A stretch of DNA of 64,000 nucleotides from positions 134,356,223 to 134,420,222 of the forward strand of contig CM045761.1 of the NCBI GenBank assembly GCA_025200525.1, read 5' to 3'. The DNA is from Camellia lanceoleosa (Eukaryota; Streptophyta; Magnoliopsida; Ericales; Theaceae). The notes under the pieces are model-generated. The model saw nothing but the letters and a program-made list of their open reading frames with translations. It was not told where the DNA came from and ran no database searches. This document shows, piece by piece, positions 45,679 to 57,840 of this stretch (position 1 is its first letter; each line of letters starts with the position of its first letter). Made by a program: the position numbers and the translations under genes.

Positions 45679-48600
45679 ATGCGGTTAAAAATTTTGTCTT
45701 GGAATGTGCGAGGATTGAATGACAAGGGGAAACGGGTTTTGGTGAAATTTGTCCTTAGAAGTGCACAGGCAGATGTGGTTTGTCTTTAGGAAACAAAGAT
45801 GGACTGTATTGAGGGGGTGGTAGTTCGGGATCTTTGGGGTGGTAGATTTGTGGCCTGGAATTTCCTCCTTACACTGGGGGCGGTTGGGGGTGTTCTTCTG
45901 TGTTGGGATCAACGAGTGGTGGTAAAGGAGGATGTAGAATTGGGGGGTTTTTCTTTGTCTTGCCTCTTTCGATATGTAGAGGATGATTTTAGATGGGCCT
46001 TCACAGGGGTTTATGGGCCAGTTTAGGGAGTAGAGAGACCAAGCTTTTGGGAGGAGCTATAGACTATTGCTTATCGCTGGGGGTTCCGTGGTGTGTGGGT
46101 GGGGATTTCAATGCAGTTCGGTGTTTGGAGGAGAAATTAGGGGCTTCCTCAAGGAGGGGTCCAATGCGGCATTTTTCTTCTTTCATTAACGAGATGGAAT
46201 TGGTAGATTTTCCGCTTCAAGACGGTGGTTTCACTTGGTCCGGGGGTGGAGCTATGTCTCGTATTGATAGATTTCTGGTCACAGGGGATTGGGAGGAGCA
46301 TTTCTTTCAAGCAACTCAACGGCGGTTACAATGTCCAACTTCAAATCATTGGCCAATATTGTTGGATAGTGGGGCTATTAGAAGTGGTTCGTCGCCTTTT
46401 CGGTTTAAGAATACGTGGTTACAATCTAAGGGCTTTGTGGAGATGGTTAAAGGCTGGTGGGTGACTTACAATGTGGCAGGATTGCCTAGTTCACGGTTAG
46501 CGAAAAAATTAAAACTCCTTAAGTTAGATTTGAAGAGATGGAATAAGGAGGTTTTTGGGCAATTGGAGGGGCAAAAGACTAGAGCCTTAGAAGCTTTGCA
46601 GGCGTTGGAGGAGAAACAAGGTGTTGAGGTGTTGTCTGAGGTTGATGTGGTTCGTCGGGAGGAAGTTCGGCAGGAATTTGGTCACATTGCACACATGGAG
46701 GAGATTAGTTTCCGCCAGAAGTTTAGATGTCTGTGGTTGAAGGATGGTGACCGTAACACTAAGTTTTTCCATCGTATGGCGAATATTCACTGGCGGGTTA
46801 ATCAGATTGGTCGGATTCGAGTAAATGGGGTGGAGTTTTCGTTCTCGGAAGAGGTCAAGGCAAGTATTGTGGGTTTTTATGAGCATTTATTTCGGTGCGT
46901 AGGGAATGAGTGGCATCTGGGTTTGGATGGGGTAAGTTTTGATGTTATTTCAGATGAAGAATGTACTTCTCTAGAAAGGCCATTTACAGAAGAGAAAGAG
47001 TTTAAGGCTTTGCAAAGTATGCCTGGGGATAAGGCACCTGGTCCGGATGGGTTCACTATTTCATTTTTTCAACACTGTTGGGGGGGTGGTGAAGTTGGAG
47101 GTGACGGTTATGTTTGAGCGGTTTCATCAGTCAAGCAAATTTGAAAAAAGTCTTAATGCTACATTTCTTGCCTTGATTCCTAAGAAGGAGGGGGGGGGGA
47201 CAGAGGACATTAGAGATTTCCAGCCTATTAGTCTTCTAGGGAGTGTGTATAAGGTGTTGGCTAAAGTTTTGGCGAATCGTTTGTGCGAGGTGTTGGTAGG
47301 GGTGGTATTGGAATCCCAGAATGCTTTTGTGGGGGTAGGCAAATTTTAGATGCGATTTTGGTGGCAAATGAATGTGTGGATTCGCGGTTGCGTCAAGGGA
47401 GGGAGGGGATTATTTGTAAATTAGATATTGAGAAGGCCTACGATAATGTGAATTGAGAATTTTTGATGTATTTGTTGGAGAGGATGCAATTTGGGGCGAA
47501 GTGGTGGCGTTGGATTTTGTTTTGCGTTTCTACTGTGCGAATGTCAGTTTTGGTTAATGGCTCCCCGGCAGGATTTTTCCCGACTCATCGCGGGCTTCGG
47601 CAGGGTGATCCTTTATCTCCTCTGTTGTTTATTCTGGTTATGGAAGCTTTGGGGCGTTTGTTGGCAAGGGCAGTGCAAGCAGGTTTGCTGAATGGATTTG
47701 AGGTAAGAGTGGCTTCGGGGAATGTGATGGTGTCTCATTTGTTTTATGTAGATGATGCGCTTATTTTTTGTGATGCAGAGGAGGCCCAGATTGGACATTT
47801 GAGATGTGTGTTGTTGTGTTTTGAGGTAATGTCTGGGCTTCGGGTTAATTTAGCAAAATCAGAATTGATTCCAGTGGGGCAAGTGGCGAGGTCTTCGGTT
47901 TTGGCAGCCATTTTGGGGTGCAAAGTGGTATCGTTACCTGTTACATATTCGGGCATGCCTTTGGGGGCTTCTTTTAAAGCGATAGGGATTTGGGAAGGAG
48001 TGGTGGATCGGGTGCGTCGTCGGTTGGCAGGGTGGCAACGTTAGTATTTGTCGAAGGGAGGGCGGCTTACATTGATTAAAAGTGTTATGTCGAGTATCCC
48101 GACCTATTTTATGTCTGTTCATGTGATCCCGGTCTCTGTAGCAAGGTGGATTGAGAAATTGCAAAGGGACTTTTTGTGGGGTGATGGGGGTGAGAGTGGT
48201 CATTATCATTTGGTGTCTTGGGATCGGATTTGTCGGTCTAAGGAGCAAGGGGTTTTGGGGGTTCGGAGGTTGGTCTTGTTTAATTTGGCCTTATTAGGGA
48301 AGTGGCTGTGGCGTTTTGTGGAGGACAGGGAGTGGCTTTGGAGGCGGGTAGTGGCTGCTAAGTTTGGTGTGGTTAGGGAGGCGTGGTGCTCAGGACGCGT
48401 GGGTCATTCTCATGGTTCCGGGTTATGGAAAGGGATTTGGTTGGGTCGGGAAGCATTTTGGTGGCACGTGAGGTTCAAAATTGGTGTGGGAGATAGAGTT
48501 CGATTTTGGCGGGATAGGTGGTGTGGTGACTTGTCTTTAGAGTTTCGCTTTCCTCTGATATTTGCTATTGCTGCGAATTCTGAGGTGTTGGTGAGTACTG

Positions 48601-49338
48601 TGCGGTGTGGGGAAGGGCAGTTAAGGGTGTGGAAAATGCAACTGCGTCGTCTTGTCCAAGACTAGGAGCTAGATCAATTAGTGGACCTCGGTTTTTTTAT
48701 ATGGTCTACATCTTGGACAGGCGGATAATGATGCCTTGGTTTGGGATTATCCTAGGGCCAAAGGTATTTTCACGGTGTCTTCGTTCTATGGGGCGCTTGT
48801 TGAGGATAAGTGTGTTGTTGATGGCACCTTCGTCTATCCGTGGAAGAGTGTTTGCGTGCCAGGCACGCCATCTAAGGTTGCCTTCTTTCTATGGACGGCG
48901 AGTTTGGGTCGTATCTTGACTATTGATAATTTGATTCATCGTGGGCATATTTTGGTGAATTGGTGTTGCTTGTGCGATCAGGCTGCGGAATCGGTTGACC
49001 ATTTGCTTATTCATTGTTCGGTCTCTTCTCGTCTTTAGATGCTTGTGGTGGCAATGTTTGGGCTGGTTTGGGTTCAACTGGGTTCTTTGTTTGCAGTTTT
49101 GCAGAGTTGGGTCAGGGGGAAGGTGGGGAAGAGGCGTCGAAAGGCTTGGATTCTTGCCTTGCACTGTTTACTTTGGCTGATTTGGTTGGAGCGAAACAAG
49201 TGGGTGTTTCATGGGGTCGCTCATTTCATCACTTGGTTAGAGAGGCGTCTTCTTACTGTTCTGTATAGTTGGGTGACAGGATTAGTGGATCCAGATGTAT
49301 TGGTTTTTACAGATTTTGTAGAGAATTTGATTTGTTAG
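45679..49338 (+). pseudogene. LINE ORF2 (endonuclease, reverse transcriptase, zf-RVT), broken
   Basis: ATG at 45679 opens with MRLKILSWNVRGLND, the usual start of plant L1 ORF2. The frame has a TAG in place of the Gln of the CLQETK motif near 45787, another stop near 46023, and shifts near 46080. Endonuclease similarity then continues with VGGDFNAVR and GGFTWSGG and ends SNHWPI, where the family has SDH. The RT part holds [61 protein letters not shown] and YVDDALIF (about 47746). More shifts lie near 47090, 47335 and 47456. The C-terminal zf-RVT region (48736-49038) has SKVAFFLWTASLGRILT and WCCLCDQAAESVDHLL. Not functional. Confidence 0.9.
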
Positions 49339-49438
49339 TTTCGATGGGCTCTTGAGGCCGTTTCTTGTATTCTTTGTATCTTCTTGATACTTTTTTTTAT
49401 AAAGTTTGGTTATTTATCAAAATATATATATATATATA

Positions 49439-49456
49439 TATATGAATATTTACAGA
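49439..49456. repeat. LINE target-site duplication, 3' copy
   Basis: Exact match to 45025-45042, directly after the TA-repeat tail. A (CT)n microsatellite follows at about 49462-49491. Confidence 0.85.
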
Positions 49457-49457
49457 C

Positions 49458-49493
<36 letters not shown>

Positions 49494-49654
49494 ATTATAG
49501 TACAACAACTTGCCTAACGTCTGAAGATGTGTAGTGGTACTACACGAAAACAAATAAAATAGAACAGAAGCCTCTTATGCGAAATCCCAATTCACTGGAC
49601 CTTTATTGAGACATAGGGTGCAAACTCTACACTATGGTTCGGAAATTTACTTAG

Positions 49655-50018
49655 TCAGTGACAATCATCAAAAGAGGATTGTGGTCCATCAGTTGGGTGC
49701 TCTACATCAACGGGCTACATGAATTTGGGTCCCCAAGCTAGGCTTTCATCCTCAAATGAGTTATGATTCAATCTCCTTGTCCCAGAACCGTCCGTTCTGA
49801 TGGTGAAGATATCGTCGTAGGGTTGATACTGATGTGGGTTCGAGATTGGTTTAGCTGACACCCCAGCATAGTCTGTGGTAAACACGATAGTTTTTCCATT
49901 TGGACTGAACCACTGGTGGTTGGCCCGTCCACTAGACTTGCTTTGGACCAACTTCTTCAACTCTGTCCTATTCGGGTCAACCATGTATAATTCAAAACTC
50001 CTTGAACAGGTGTAGCTT
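49655..50018 (-). pseudogene. fragment of DPP6/TolB-like beta-propeller protein gene
   Basis: Minus-strand frame from about 50018 reads SRSFELYMVDPNRTELKKL, then WFSPNGKTIVFTTDYAG, PISNPHQYQPYDDIFTI and EDESLAWGPKFM, and meets a TAG at about 49715. The same frame continues past the stop with PVDVEHPTDGPQSSFDDCH and a TGA at 49655. The repeated SPNGK.IVF pattern is that of TolB/DPP-IV N-terminal propeller repeats, and the order matches the C-terminal end of a plant DPP6-domain protein family. The function of that family is not well known to me. Only the last part is present, lying between the LINE and the Tat element, and the in-frame stop suggests a relic, although the shorter ORF itself is open for 89 codons. 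Confidence 0.6.
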
Positions 50019-53000
50019 GCTTTTCGTGCTCATTTCGGATACGATAGTCCTACAATACGGATTTTCGTGGTTCTAAATCTGATCTCACAATTGCAATGTG
50101 AAATAGATAAAAACAAAAGAATTTAAATTCGGCAAATTTTATGGAAAATCAATTTTGAATCAAAATGCTAAAAATGAACTACTTTGTTAGCTATAGAGTC
50201 GCCACCTACATTATTATTATTTTTTTTATAGAGAAATTTAGGAAACTCGAGATTCGTGCCAAAGGCCACTTATGTATCATCACCAAAGTGTCTTGGCTTG
50301 GGAACTTAGGTATGAGAGGGGAATGTTATAAATTGAGTACCTCACTCACCCGATCAAAGATCGACCTCTATTAATCATAATGCGATTTTTATTTACATTT
50401 TATGTTATTGTTCCGATTATTAGACTATTGTTATTATGTGATGGATACAAGTATAAACTAATTTGCAAAAGTTAGAACACTTTGATTTCATGTTTGTTTT
50501 GAAAAGTGTTTCAAATATGTACCACTTAAAAGTGATCTCATATGCACATTACTCAAATCATCCCAATTTAAGCAATTAGCTTTCATTCATAGGCATTCAA
50601 ACATATATAGCACTTAAGCACTTAGTCTCATGGTAATCATGCTTAACATGACAACAGTCACACTAATGCGATATGTTAAAGAAGTAAAGCTTATCCCAAT
50701 TCCCGAGGCCAGCCAAAAGAGAGAAAATAGTTAGAAAAATGCACGATCTTAACTAATGAAATATGCCTAATGTAACACACGCAATATGCAATTAGAAGTC
50801 CGGCTACTAGCATAGCATGTAAATCAATTTGATAGCATGTAGTTTAAGCACGTTTTCAAAGAAGTAATAAATAACAATGTGAGTTAGAACTAGAAGCCGA
50901 ACCTTATGCATGCAAAACACATGGAGAAAGATGTGAGGTTAGAAGACATACATGCATTATTATATATTTGCCCTCATGCAGGAGGGTCCGAATGAATGAA
51001 TTAGCTAAGCTACTTGACTAATTATTACAATGCCGAAGTTAACTAACCATTCTACCTAATTAAATAGTTACAAAACATTCTAATTAATTAATACAAATTA
51101 ACTAATTAGTTACATTACAGAATTAATTAACCAAATAATTATTTACAAGTTCACTAATAACATGCTACTATTAACAAAACTCTAACGGGTCTCGAGGAGC
51201 AAGGAAATGGCTTATGTATGCACATGAATTTCTCCCTGAGAATGCCTCTGCACTGTTTTGCACCTCAGCCTCTGCTTTGCTCTATGAAAAAAAAGTGGTA
51301 TTACTTGGCTAAAAAAGGTAGCCGACAAGCCAGAAGTGGTGGTTGGCCGCCCACTAATAGTGGTCTGCTGTACAGTAAAGGTGGCCTGTCGGCCACTAAT
51401 TTTGGGTTTCTCCTACTGTAACAGAAAATAAACAGAGTACAAGTAGAGTATTCTCAGGAGATGTTTGTCCACCCTACCTCTCCTTATCATCAGACAGCTC
51501 AAAAGAGGGGTAGGCTCGATTCGCAAGCCATCAATCGGTGCAAATTCATTGCGTGATGACTTATGAACCAAGAGATACAATTTCAATAAGTGCACAATTA
51601 AAGACTCATGAACCTCCTTCTCATCATGATATTGATCAAGGGAAGCGGTTGACATCGACTCTTGAACTGTTTCCATCACTAACAAGTATGAAACGACTCA
51701 AAACTCAATGGGTTCAATTAACGTCCGATCGAACCCCGAACCATTTTATTATCTTGCTCCATTTTAAGCTATTGATTACCTCTTTTAATTACCTTTCCAT
51801 TCATTAATCATTTTAGTCCAAAATGAGCATTAAGTCCACTAAATGAGGGAAGTGTCAAACAAAGAGTTGTTTTGGGCATGAGAAAAATGTTATGCCATTG
51901 GTAATGAACCTCCAAATAGATTAAACCATTAAGCACAACGATCTCTATATTAAGCTTAAACAAACAATCGGTTGAAACGACTCTTAAAGCAAGGAAAAAG
52001 CCAACAAATGAGAGAAATACATAGATGATTAGAGATGATCACAAGTATGGAAAGCTTGAAATAAATACTATCAACTCAAATAGGTTGGTGTCTAATACCT
52101 AAAACACAAAGCCTATGAGAACCTTTACACTAGAAGCATACTATACAAAGCATAAATGACATGAACAACTTAAAACAGTCCTAAAATGGGCTAAAATAAC
52201 ATTGAAATTAAGGTTACAAAGGCAAGCTAAAATAATGGGGCAATTAAGCTAGTAAACAAGTCAAAAGAGGGGAGGTTAACCCCTCCATTTTTGGGACTTC
52301 AAAACCAAATTTTAACTTTTGAAAAACCTCTGAGAATCAGTGTTAAAAAACTCAAAAAAATATAATGAAAATGTGGGAAACACAAGGGTAAAAGCCTAGA
52401 AGATAAGGGTCAAAGAATGGTGGTCAACCCCTCTACCTTTAATGGCCTTGCACTACAAGTTTCAGCCCATAAATACAGGTGAAAAACAGTCCAAAAATAA
52501 TAAGAAAAGATAAGAAAGAAGTAGTGCAAAAGAGCTAGGATGTATACCTCTTAAAGAGGACTGATCCTTTTGTTCACAAACTAACAATTTCACACCCTCA
52601 AAAACTAAAATGCAAGCTCAAACACCTCAGCAAAGAACTCTCAATATTTGGTTTAGAGTGTTTAGGCAAAGGGCATAGAAGTTGCAAGGGAGAGAAATAT
52701 TTTTTCAAAACTTTACTCCACAAATTTTTCTAACCTTAATTTTTGGGAGAGAGTCATCAATATATAGAAATATATGAGACTAGCTCAAAAATATCCATAT
52801 AGACACAGCTGGTGCAGTGCATGCATCTGTGGAGACAACTGGCACTGCTGGTAAAAAGATCTGAATTTTTACACAAGTGGCCGGCATGCCACTAATAGTT
52901 CTGCAGGTCTCTGGATGATCAGGCTTGAAAAACTATTGTTTTGGTCCAAAAACAAGGCATAAGGTTTGTAGTTTTTTGAGGCTCACAACTGAGGTTTCCT

Positions 53001-53569
53001 ACTGAGGAACTTGAGCATTTGGACAAGCGTATAAATTCATCATTGGGTGATCAATCGGTGGCGTCCAAGTCGTAGGGCGGTAAAAAATGGGATGTTTATA
53101 GTTGCCCCTCTTTGACAAAGCTCGAAGTCATGAAATGACGTGAGTGAATGTCAAAGCCCATAGACGATCCATTTTGATAAGACTATAAAACTTGGGCAAA
53201 CAATCAAGACATAAATTAAATTGATTGAGCTCGAAAGCTGCCTACGTATCCCTTTGCAAGAATCAAACTAGCGTAGTTTAGGACCAAGATGCAAATGATA
53301 TGCACAAAGAATATACAACTGGACTTACACGCTTCGAGAAGTCAGTTATTTTGAAAATGCATGCTCATGTAAGATGATGTAATAAGAAATAACAAAATAA
53401 TTATAAAGAAGTCTAACCACGTTTCACCTAAAAAGAAATAAAAACACACTCTAACCACGTCGAAATCGTGAGAAGAGGAGAAAAATCGCTTAGGATCGTG
53501 TTTCCGCAAACCTTGAGATGATGTGATAAACGCAAAAAACATGAGATTGTGCGATAGATGCACAAGGCA

Positions 53570-54055
53570 GTAAAAGTGTGCGATAGATGCACAAAATGAA
53601 CAAGTGCAATCGATGCACAAAGTGAATGAGTGCGATAGATGCAAAAAGTGAGTAAGTGTGATAGATGTACAAAGTGAACGAGTGCGATAGATGCACAAAG
53701 TAAACGAGTGTGATAGTTGCACAAAATGAACGAGTGCGATAAATGTACAAAGTGAGCAGGTGCAATAGATGCACAAAGTGAGCGGGTGTGATAGACGCAC
53801 AAAGTGAACGAGTGCGATAAATGCACAAAGTGAGCGGGTACGATAGATGCACAAAGTGAACGGGTGCGATAGATTCACAAAGTGAGCGAGTGCGATAGAT
53901 GCACAAAGTGAGCGAGTGCGATAAATGCACAAAGTGAGCTGGTGCGATAGATGCACAAAGTGAACGGGTGTGATAGATGCATAATGTGAATGAGTGCGAT
54001 AGATGAACAAAATGAACGGGTGCGATAGATGCACAAAGTGAATGGGTGCGAAAAC
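53570..54055. repeat. 26-bp minisatellite, about 18 copies
   Basis: The unit is GTGCGATAGATGCACAAAGTGAGCGA with substitutions at a few positions and no spacer. Twenty-six is not a multiple of three, so three units (78 bp) give a 26-residue period. Since the unit lacks stops on the minus strand, ORFs of 132-260 codons appear in all three minus frames with HFVHLSH and RSLCASIA periodicity. These are not genes. Confidence 0.92.
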
Positions 54056-54107
54056 TAATATAATGACAACACATGTTCTATGCAAGATTATAGACAATCG
54101 ACATATG

Positions 54108-54220
54108 ATGTTAATTGAAAGCATGTTCTATGCAAGAATTGAAAGCATGTTCTATGCGAGATTGAAAGCATGTTCTATGTTAGAATCAAAAGCATGTTCT
54201 ATGCAAGATTGAAAGCATGT
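54108..54220. repeat. GCATGTTCTATGCAAG tandem array
   Basis: About four or five copies of a roughly 25-bp unit (GAAAGCATGTTCTATGCAAGATT) with small indels, next to the 26-bp array. Further single copies of GTTCTATGCAA lie at 54073 and 54275. Confidence 0.8.
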
Positions 54221-55059
54221 GAGTCATGAACGATGCAAGGCGCTCATGCAACATAAGAGGTATGTAAGAGTGCACGTTCTATGCAAAAGAAGATATTAAA
54301 TATGTAAATCGACAAAACAAACAAAAAGCGACGTTCGACGACAAACTCCAACATACCCCCTCAAGGCTTTGCAAAATGCTCAAAAGGATACAACTTGTTC
54401 ATATTTGAAATTGGGGCACGTTCGCACGCCAAAGTACAGCGGGCATTGGAATGGCATAACTAGAACACAATTTCAAGCTCCTTGGAAATCAAATCCAATT
54501 CAAATACCTCAATCCTTCTTTTTGGACCTAAAAGTGAACCTCCTACACAGTGTTAGGGAAAAAGGGGAACAAAACCAGCACTGGGCCATAAAAAAGGCTT
54601 GCCGGCCACTAATAGTGTACGGCCGCCCCCTTTTAGTGGCCTGCTGGCCACTAATGCAATTTCGGGGGCAAAACTGGGATTTCAACACGGGTCTCTTTAA
54701 ATACACCACCAAATCACATTTCCTCATACCTACATGACCAAAATCACTCTCCCTCTCTCTCTAGATGCTTCCTCTCTCTAGATTTGTGCTTTGTATACGT
54801 TTTTCAATGCCCCACGCAAACTTTATTTGTAAACCTTCTTTGGCCCTCTTTACTTTGAATCGATCAGATTTTGTTTTCGTTGATTTTTCTGGGTTTTCAA
54901 CACTTTGGGCTTGTTCCCCTCGAGTTTTTCTTGGGTTTTGTGAACTTTTTCGGGTTTTGACTTTTTCTCTCATTTTCTCTCTCCTAGGGTTGACTTTTCC
55001 AAGTTTTCAATTTTTTCTCCATTTGTCTTCATTTTTCACCCATTTTCCAGATAGCAGAT

Positions 55060-57840
55060 GGTGTTTCACAAGATGGTGCCCCTCCCGAGGTACCTATGCT
55101 TTCACATGCTGTCGAGGTTGAGGAGCCTATAACTGATGAGGTTGGCAAGGTAGTGGAGGACATTGCCGCTGACCTCAAGGCAGAGGCAGAGGTCTTCGCC
55201 CAAGACCCGAGCCGGAGTTACTGCCATTGAGGGTGAGACTCTTTGATCCGGCCCTTACCACCCCCGTATGCACATGATGGTGCCTGGAGGCATCAGGCAC
55301 TTTGATGACTTTGTAGATGATGTTTTGGAGGATATTTTGCTGAGGGAGCCAGACTCCTACCTTTTCCACGGCACTATTGCGGTACAACCCTTGTGCTTTA
55401 CTGCCTTTCATCTGACTATCTTGCACTACCTTTCATCTGACTCTTCTTGTATCACTGTCTTTCATCTGATTCATTCTTTCTTTGCCACATGAGGACGCTC
55501 GCTCCTATAGGGGTTACGAGGCAGTAACGTCCAGGGATTGGTATCACGAGCTCTCTTCCCGGGTCTGCGACCTTGTCGATGAGGCAGGCTTTGGCTTACT
55601 CTGCACCGGGCTCACGGGCCACATGGCTAGCCGGACCCTACTTGGAGCATTAATAGAGAGGTGGTGGGATACCACCAACTCTTTCCACTTCTCTTTTGTT
55701 GGGGAAATAACGATGACTCCTAATGACTTTTCGATGATCACAGGCTTAGAAGTTGGGGGTGATCTGATCCCTTTCAACATGGACATGGGCCAGTGGGAGG
55801 CGGCCTGGACCTACTTGCTCGGAGCGAGCCCACTTTTATACAAGCCAGCTATGGTGTGATATAGTTGGTTTCTCGAGTGCTTCTACAGGAATCAACTTGA
55901 GACACAGGAGGAGGTTGAGCAATACATTTGGGGCTTCTTGATGTAGCTTCTCGATACCACCTTGTTCACGAACAGGTGAAATACTGTGGGTTTGTACTTG
56001 CTGAGTGCCCTTGTGACCTTGCCTTGGATCCAGTTTTACGACTGGGACAGAGCTAGCCCTGCCAGACTCTACGGCTACATGAGCTCCACTTCCCGTATGA
56101 AGGGAGACAAGGTCGAAGGCTTCTAGAGAGCTTCGGAGGTATGCATTGTACCTTTGATTCTGTTTACTTCTTCTTATGCTTTTTACTTTGCATTTTCTGC
56201 CTTATATCTGTTCATACATTGTGCCTTTTGTTGATCTTTCTTGCAATTGTGGGTTTACGCTTATTTCCCGGCCTTGGCTCCAAAGTCAATGGATGAGATT
56301 GCTTCGACCGTACCCTACTCGCCGTAGTATGATGGCAAGTGCCACCGCCGGAGCCGCGAGGACATGACCTTTGTCTTCGATCGTCGCTACTTCGACATAG
56401 TAGTTGCTTGTGAGGTAATTTGAAACTCATAATCCTGTCTTCTTTATTCCCATTGTTACTGTTCTGATCTATATTCTAACAACTAACAGCAACTAACAAC
56501 CTGTACTGTTTCTATTTGCAAATCACCTGGCAGCCATGGGCGATGATGCCAGCTGGAGTCAAGGACCAGTATATTAGGGCTTGGGCTACCTCTCGATACC
56601 GGATTTTGTTGGAGGGCCCATTCTGCTTGGCCTAGTTCTTAGGAGAGCGATTTGTACGTTAGACACTGGGCTTGCTTGCCCCGGTTGTTCCTATGCCGCC
56701 CTCAGCATCTATGAGGACAACTGATAGCCTATCAACTGAGGCCATTATTCAATATATGGTAGGACTAGATGCTGACTACTTTCGAGGGGCCAGAGATGAC
56801 ACAACCTTCATCCGAACTCATCTTATGCCACCCTTGACTAGAGTTCGCGCGAGCAACACAACAGGTGCTTCCTTGGCTGGAAAGGCTGCTTAGGAGGTTG
56901 AGGTTGGTATTAGAGAGGCCCTTTCCTCTGCACAGGCTGCCAGTTGGCTGGCAATTCCTACCGCGATTCCTTGTGAGCAGCCGAGTGTGATGGTCTATCA
57001 GTTCTCGATCGAGCCACTAGAGACGGGGCACGGGTACATCAGAGCCCCGGGCGCATGTCAGGTACAGACCACACTTGACATCTTGCATTTTACATTCTAC
57101 TTTTTTAGATACTAATTATTCAACTTCACTTGCAGGCACCCATAGAGTACATAGAGGGCCTCCTTTAGTTGGTTGCCTCCCTAGTTCACATAGTGCAGAG
57201 AAAGGAGATGCTACTCGCTTTGCATGGTATCCAGGTATACTTCTCATCCCCTCATGCATTGCATTGCTTCCCACACTACTCATACGGTAAACTGAGATGC
57301 ATTCTGATACATTATATTGACACAGTGTACCCATGTTGTATTTGTTTCTGTATCATACTCATAGCGCATACTCCAATTTGCAACAATACATACACTACAT
57401 CTGATATGTTGATGCTTGTTTTTCAGGTTTCACCTACACCGAGGGCACCAGTAGCAATAGTAGCACCGGTAGTACCTCCTCTAGCGACAAAGAGGAGAGG
57501 TAGACAGGCTCCAACACACGGCCAAGACGAGCGTCGAGGTCAAGGCAGGGGCAGAGGTGCTTAGAGTCGGAGCAGCTCAGAGCTGGTTTTGAGTGGGGAT
57601 GATACTGAGACCAGCGACTCTGAGGAAGCAATGAGCCTACGCTCTAAGTTTAAGAGCGGGAATGATGATGCTGGCTCGGGATCAAAGAGCGAGGAGGACG
57701 CTGAGGCTGGTTCTGAGTCAGGGAGCGAAGATGATGATATTGGCTCTAGCTTCGAGTCCGATTCTAATAGCGGCGCTGATGGAGACAGTGCCCTTGAGTC
57801 CCCTCCGATAAAGAGGACAAAGAGGGCCTCTCGAGCTTGA
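55060..57840 (+). pseudogene. plant mobile domain (PMD)-like gene, antisense to the Tat pol, broken
   Basis: A spliced-looking plus-strand gene remnant. An acidic start (about 55060-55200) leads to RHFDDFVDDVLEDILLREPD and a GT donor after 55380. A long exon (about 55494-55856) then holds RDWYHELSSRVCDLVDEAGF, LLGALIERWWDTTNSFHF and MTPNDFSMITGLEVGGD, the N-terminal part of the aminotransferase-like plant mobile domain. The domain continues with stops through WVYAYFPALAP (about 56251) and PWAMMPAGVKDQYIRAW (about 56533), with introns between. The tail (57589-57840) is very rich in Ser, Asp, Glu and Gly, and ends in a basic KRTKRASRA. PMD proteins include host MAIN/MAIL factors and transposon-borne copies. 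Stops in the conserved part indicate a pseudogene. Confidence 0.7.

Larger units (their letters stand above)
45043..49438 (+). mobile_element. 5'-truncated L1-type LINE retrotransposon
   Basis: An 18-bp direct duplication flanks about 4.4 kb that holds, in order, the tail of an ORF1-like protein, an AP-type endonuclease, a reverse transcriptase, a zf-RVT-like region and a short 3' end closing in a TA repeat. It has no LTRs. Truncation inside ORF1, a variable-length duplication and a simple-repeat tail are the signature of target-primed reverse transcription. Several stops and frameshifts show it is dead. It landed about 1 kb downstream of the cyclin stop, in the same orientation, at a CT-rich site. 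Confidence 0.92.
50019..55060. other. non-coding 3' part of the Tat element
   Basis: No coding exon is supported. It holds a GAGTCGCCACC stretch near 50200, AT-rich sequence, three sets of GGCC-flanked CCACTAATAGTGG-like motifs (51340-51410, 52880-52905, 54600-54655), the 26-bp minisatellite and a second GCATGTTCTATGCAAG array. A TC-rich leader-like stretch at 54745-54780 precedes the antisense ORF. Confidence 0.45.

Noticed and set aside
50019..50400. Exact 3' LTR limits of the Tat element
   Set aside because: GAGTCGCCACC-type words suggest the boundary is near, but no TG...CA pair or target duplication could be matched because the other end is outside the window.
53342..54124. 260-codon minus-strand ORF with HFVHLSH repeats as a repeat-protein gene
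   Set aside because: It is produced by a 26-bp minisatellite that is open in all three minus frames. Each frame gives the same shifted peptides, which a real gene would not.
53570..54220. Regular repeats as a CRISPR array
   Set aside because: The units are contiguous with no unique spacers, the copies are diverged, and the genome is a plant's.
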